DNA from: CAJQND01 sp051010095
Lineage (GTDB): Bacteria > Pseudomonadota > Alphaproteobacteria > Rhizobiales > CAJQND01
Reading direction: 5' to 3'
Length of the DNA: 25,224 nucleotides
NCBI GenBank assembly: GCA_051010095.1
Contig: JBPCVX010000295.1
Span: 1 to 25,224, forward strand
The notes beneath the pieces are model-generated. The model ran no database searches, was not told the origin of the DNA, and worked only from the letters and a program-made list of their open reading frames with translations. The number at the start of each line of letters is the position of its first letter. Positions within the stretch are counted from its first letter, which is position 1. Both the position numbers and the translations under genes were made by a program. This document shows, one piece after another, positions 22,423 through 25,224 of this stretch.

Positions 22423-23853
22423 TCATCGTGAAGATGCTTGATCGCTAATGCGCGCTATAGCCTCTTCTGGACCTAACACTTCCAAGACATCAAAAATTCC
22501 TGGTGATGTAGTGGTGCCGGTTAATGCTGCGCGCAGTGGTTGTGCGACTTTACCGAGCTTAAGTTCTTTGCTTTCGGTAAAATCGCGCACGACCCGTTCG
22601 ATATTCTCAATCGACCATTGCTGTGAAATTGTTTCCAATGCTGGCACAATATCTGCGAGCACGTCACGTGCTTCATCGCTCAGCAGTTTTGCTGATTTCT
22701 CATCGATGGGAAGTGGACGCTCGATAAACAAAAACCGAGCGCCATTAATGAGATCAAGCAGTGTTTTCGCCCGCTCTTTTAAACCCGGCATGGCGGTAAT
22801 AAGTTGTTCTCGTTTGTCTTCATCAACTTTAGCCAACAGCGCTGGGCCTCCCTCAATATGAGGCATCAGCGTGACCATATCTTCAACAAGTGCTTCATCA
22901 TCTTTGTTGCGCAAATGGGTGTAATTAACACTCTCAAGCTTGTCGAAATCGAAGCGCGCAGGCGCTTTGCCAACTGCATCAAGCCCGAACCATTCGATCA
23001 TCTGCTCGGTTGAGAAGATTTCATCATCACCGTGGCTCCATCCAAGTCGCGCCAGATAATTGCGCATTGCTTCCGGCAAATAGCCCATATCGCGATATGC
23101 ATCGACACCAAGTGCACCGTGGCGTTTGGAAAGTTTCGCGCCATCTGGCCCGTGGATCAGCGGAATATGCGCAAATTCCGGTGTATCCCATCCCAATGCG
23201 TTGAATATCTGCGTTTGGCGCGCGGCATTGGTGAGATGATCATCGCCGCGGATGACGTGGGAAACTCCCATATCATGATCATCAACAACAACAGAGAGCA
23301 TGTAAGTTGGTGTGCCATCTGAGCGTAACAAAATCAAATCATCAAGCTGATCGTTTGACCAGGTTACTGTGCCTTGAACGAGATCATTAACAACCGTTTC
23401 TCCCTCGCGCGGTGCCTTTAACCGAATTGCCGGTGCAACACCTTCAGGCGCCTCGGATGGGTCGCGATCACGCCAACGCCCGTCATATCCAGGCGGGCGG
23501 CCCTCGGCACGTGCTTTTTCGCGCATTTCAGCAAGTTCTTCAGGCGAGCTGTAACACTTGTATGCTTTTCCCTCTTTAAGCAGCCTTTCAACCGCGGCAC
23601 GATGCTTGTCCGCGCGGGCAAACTGATAAATTGGGTCTTCGTCTGCATCCAGTTCGAGCCAGTCAAGTCCTTCAAGAATTGCGGTAATTGCTTCATCTGT
23701 TGAGCGGGCACGGTCTGTGTCTTCAATGCGCAATAACATTTTGCCACCATAATGCCGGGCAAAGAGCCAATTGAATAACGCGGTGCGCGCGCCCCCAATG
23801 TGAAGGAAGCCAGTTGGTGAGGGGGCAAATCGTGTAATGACGGGCGTGGTCAT
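22423..23853 (-). CDS. gltX: Glutamyl-tRNA synthetase
   Basis: This class I aminoacyl-tRNA synthetase charges tRNA-Glu (or tRNA-Glu and tRNA-Gln if non-discriminating) with glutamate. The 476-residue protein shows FAPSPTGFLHIGGARTA with the HIGH-type motif (H18-G21), RIEDTDRARS, VSHVIRGDDHLTN, and KLSKRHG (240-246) as the KMSKS-type loop. The length is right for the bacterial GluRS. The open frame extends 52 codons further, but homology begins at the ATG at 23853, so the longer N-terminus is rejected. It is divergent from comEC, an arrangement I recall from other Rhizobiales. Confidence 0.96.
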   Translation of the reverse strand: MTTPVITRFAPSPTGFLHIGGARTALFNWLFARHYGGKMLLRIEDTDRARSTDEAITAILEGLDWLELDADEDPIYQFARADKHRAAVERLLKEGKAYKCYSSPEELAEMREKARAEGRPPGYDGRWRDRDPSEAPEGVAPAIRLKAPREGETVVNDLVQGTVTWSNDQLDDLILLRSDGTPTYMLSVVVDDHDMGVSHVIRGDDHLTNAARQTQIFNALGWDTPEFAHIPLIHGPDGAKLSKRHGALGVDAYRDMGYLPEAMRNYLARLGWSHGDDEIFSTEQMIEWFGLDAVGKAPARFDFDKLESVNYTHLRNKDDEALVEDMVTLMPHIEGGPALLAKVDEDKREQLITAMPGLKERAKTLLDLINGARFLFIERPLPIDEKSAKLLSDEARDVLADIVPALETISQQWSIENIERVVRDFTESKELKLGKVAQPLRAALTGTTTSPGIFDVLEVLGPEEAIARISDQASSR

Positions 23854-23909
23854 TGGCGCCTGTTTCCTAAAACTGAAATTTGTTGATAGGGTTGTTGTAA
23901 CTTCGCGGG

Positions 23910-23939
23910 GTGATAGCACGGTTGCACATGCGCAAACAA
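23910..23939 (-). promoter_or_regulatory. Candidate gltX promoter with a near-palindrome
   Basis: On the minus strand TTGTTT (23939-23934) and TATCAC (23915-23910) are 18 bases apart, and the -10 is preceded by TGC (extended -10). It lies 56 bases upstream of the gltX ATG. A near-perfect palindrome, TTGCACATGCGCAA (23922-23935), covers the spacer and part of the -35, and GCAAAC/GTTTGC arms (23932-23950) follow, so a regulator may bind here. Confidence 0.35.
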
Positions 23940-23991
23940 CTTTAGTTTGCAACATGGCTTTCCATCTCATTGGGTGGACCGGAGATGACGT

Positions 23992-25224
23992 GTGGATCAT
24001 GAATTCCACAATAGCTGGTATGGCGACAAGAATGAGCGCGATGTTGATAGTATTCGTGTGGGTACTGTGACGCGTGCCGTTGCCTGTTTAAAGCATGTCT
24101 TAGAACAAGAACGAACACGCTGGTTTCTTTGGGGTCCGGCAATCTTGGCCGCCGGAATTGCAAGTTATTTTTGTCTACCAATAGAGCCCGCAAACTGGGC
24201 AATGGTTATCTTGGGCTTGCTTGCGTTTTCCATTCTCAGTCTTCGTGCGGGCGGGCGTCGATGGATGTTGCTTACCATCGTGGCGGTTTATCTGACTGGG
24301 ATGTGCATCGGTAAAATTCGTGTTGAAACCGCAGGCCCAGGGACGCTCATCTTGCCCGCAGGCGTGGTAAATGTGTCAGGCATCATCGAAAAAATTCAAG
24401 CAAGGTCGAAAGGAGGAGTGACTCTTTTCGTAAGACCCGACGTAGTTGGAACAACGGAATCATCAGATCTACCCGAGAAAATTAGGCTTATTTGGCGAGG
24501 GTCTTCTGTTGCTCTCAGGGTCGGCGAGAAAATCGCGCTTAAGGCCCATTTTCTTCCGCGCCATAAACCAGCTTGGCCTGGGGGCTATGACAGCGGTTTT
24601 TCAAATTGGTTCAAAGGAATTGGCGCTCAAGGCTTCGCGCTTTCTATGCCCGAAGTACTCTCCAGGAATGAGTCTACTTTTGCAACTTGGCTCGAAAATG
24701 CACGTTTAGCAATTGTTCAGCGCATTCTCACATCACTGCCAGGTGAAACGGGAACGCTTGCGGTTGCGCTTATTACAGGTGAGCGTGGGTATCTTGACGA
24801 AGAGGTGACTGAAGCGCTGAGAAAATCTGGGCTTGCGCATCTATTGGGGATATCAGGACTTCATATGGCGCTGTTTGCAGGTGGTGTATTTTGGTTTTTG
24901 CGTTCTGTATTCGCCTTGAGCCCGTATCTTGCGATCAATTACCCGATTAAAAAATGGGCAGCCGTTGCGGCAATTGTGGGAGGGTTGGCTTACCTCTTTA
25001 TTTCTGGAATGGGCATTGCAACACAGCGAGCATTCATAATGATTTCGATAATGTTTGCTGCGGTATTAGCTGAAAGACCAGCTTTATCGATGCGCAATGT
25101 AGCCCTTGCAGCATTGTTTATTCTGATTGTAAGGCCTGAAAGTGTGATGACGGTAAGCTTCCATATGTCATTTATGGCGGTCGTTTGTCTGATCGCTGTA
25201 TATGAGTGGGTTACAGAGCATAAG
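23992..25224 (+). CDS. comEC: ComEC/Rec2 DNA-uptake channel protein, 3' end outside the window
   Basis: The reading frame is open from 23992 to the window edge (411 codons) and encodes the N-terminal part of ComEC/Rec2, the inner-membrane channel for single-stranded DNA in natural transformation. It has two early hydrophobic helices and an OB-like DUF4131 region (roughly 50-230). It then has the competence-domain hallmark HLLGISGLHM (283-292) followed by membrane helices containing YPIKKWAAVAAIV, GIATQRAFIM and VSFHMSFMAVVCLIAVYE. I chose the GTG at 23992 because GGAG is seven bases upstream. The GTG at 24067 (TRAVACLKHVLEQE) would give an N-terminus nearer typical homologues but has a weaker ribosome site. 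The C-terminal metallo-beta-lactamase-like domain, if present, lies beyond the edge. Confidence 0.9.
   Translation, partial: MDHEFHNSWYGDKNERDVDSIRVGTVTRAVACLKHVLEQERTRWFLWGPAILAAGIASYFCLPIEPANWAMVILGLLAFSILSLRAGGRRWMLLTIVAVYLTGMCIGKIRVETAGPGTLILPAGVVNVSGIIEKIQARSKGGVTLFVRPDVVGTTESSDLPEKIRLIWRGSSVALRVGEKIALKAHFLPRHKPAWPGGYDSGFSNWFKGIGAQGFALSMPEVLSRNESTFATWLENARLAIVQRILTSLPGETGTLAVALITGERGYLDEEVTEALRKSGLAHLLGISGLHMALFAGGVFWFLRSVFALSPYLAINYPIKKWAAVAAIVGGLAYLFISGMGIATQRAFIMISIMFAAVLAERPALSMRNVALAALFILIVRPESVMTVSFHMSFMAVVCLIAVYEWVTEHK

Noticed and set aside
23854..24009. 52-codon extension of GltX
   Set aside because: GluRS homology begins at MTTPVITRFAPSPTG. The extension crosses the divergent promoter region and the start of comEC.
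24103..24116. GAAC repeats near the comEC start as an alphaproteobacterial SOS (LexA) box
   Set aside because: Spacings between GAAC units are 2 or 6 bases, not the 7 required for GAAC-N7-GAAC, and the site is within the coding region.
1..25224. Mobile elements, phage genes, CRISPR arrays, tRNA or rRNA genes, toxin-antitoxin pairs
   Set aside because: No transposase, integrase, direct-repeat array, cloverleaf or toxin-like ORF was seen; genes are densely packed housekeeping or catabolic genes with even composition.

Overview
The window looks like a chromosomal segment of an alphaproteobacterium, probably Rhizobiales-like. The markers are a DUF1476 protein (the alphaproteobacterial F1Fo-ATPase inhibitor zeta subunit), a gltX gene divergent from comEC/rec2, and alphaproteobacterial-style ComEC and COG3146 proteins. 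Base composition and codon use look even throughout. I see no insertion sequence, phage gene, CRISPR array, tRNA or rRNA.

Minus strand, 14348 down to 268: eleven well-supported genes plus one overlooked small ORF, all transcribed leftwards. The promoter-proximal half is a carnitine/gamma-butyrobetaine catabolic cluster. In transcription order it holds a beta-keto acid cleavage enzyme (dehydrocarnitine cleavage), L-carnitine dehydrogenase, an SDR oxidoreductase, a 52-residue CxxC small protein, an acyl-CoA dehydrogenase, an ADP-forming-type acyl-CoA synthetase and a CaiD-like crotonobetainyl-CoA hydratase. Together they could turn gamma-butyrobetaine into its CoA ester, then crotonobetainyl-CoA, carnitinyl-CoA, carnitine, 3-dehydrocarnitine, and finally betainyl-CoA plus acetoacetate. 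No thioesterase is visible, and the carnitine dehydrogenase lacks the fused thioesterase domain known from rhizobial homologues. The ADP-forming synthetase is therefore a candidate for releasing (and perhaps also making) CoA esters. After an 82-base gap come a purine-type NCS2 permease and the long-chain beta-oxidation genes fadE, fadI and fadJ.

Divergent from the cluster, at 14439, is a GlxA/CdhR-type AraC-family regulator. It has no Shine-Dalgarno and a promoter placed so that its mRNA would be leaderless. The 90-base divergent region carries overlapping inverted repeats that may be its operators.

Plus strand, 15528-20765: DUF1476/zeta subunit, HpcH/HpaI-type aldolase and a nicotinate phosphoribosyltransferase-like protein (likely one unit); a secreted His-rich DUF4399 protein; a stand-alone Lrp/AsnC effector domain (RAM); a BASS-family transporter; and an AzlC/AzlD branched-chain amino-acid exporter pair.

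Minus strand, 23853-20754: gltX, then a COG3146 acyltransferase-like protein overlapping a HIT-family protein. The HIT gene converges on azlD with a 12-base overlap. At the right edge, on the plus strand, the first 411 codons of comEC/rec2 run out of the window.

There is no gene-free stretch above 300 bases. Positions 1-267, downstream of fadJ, hold nothing I can support.
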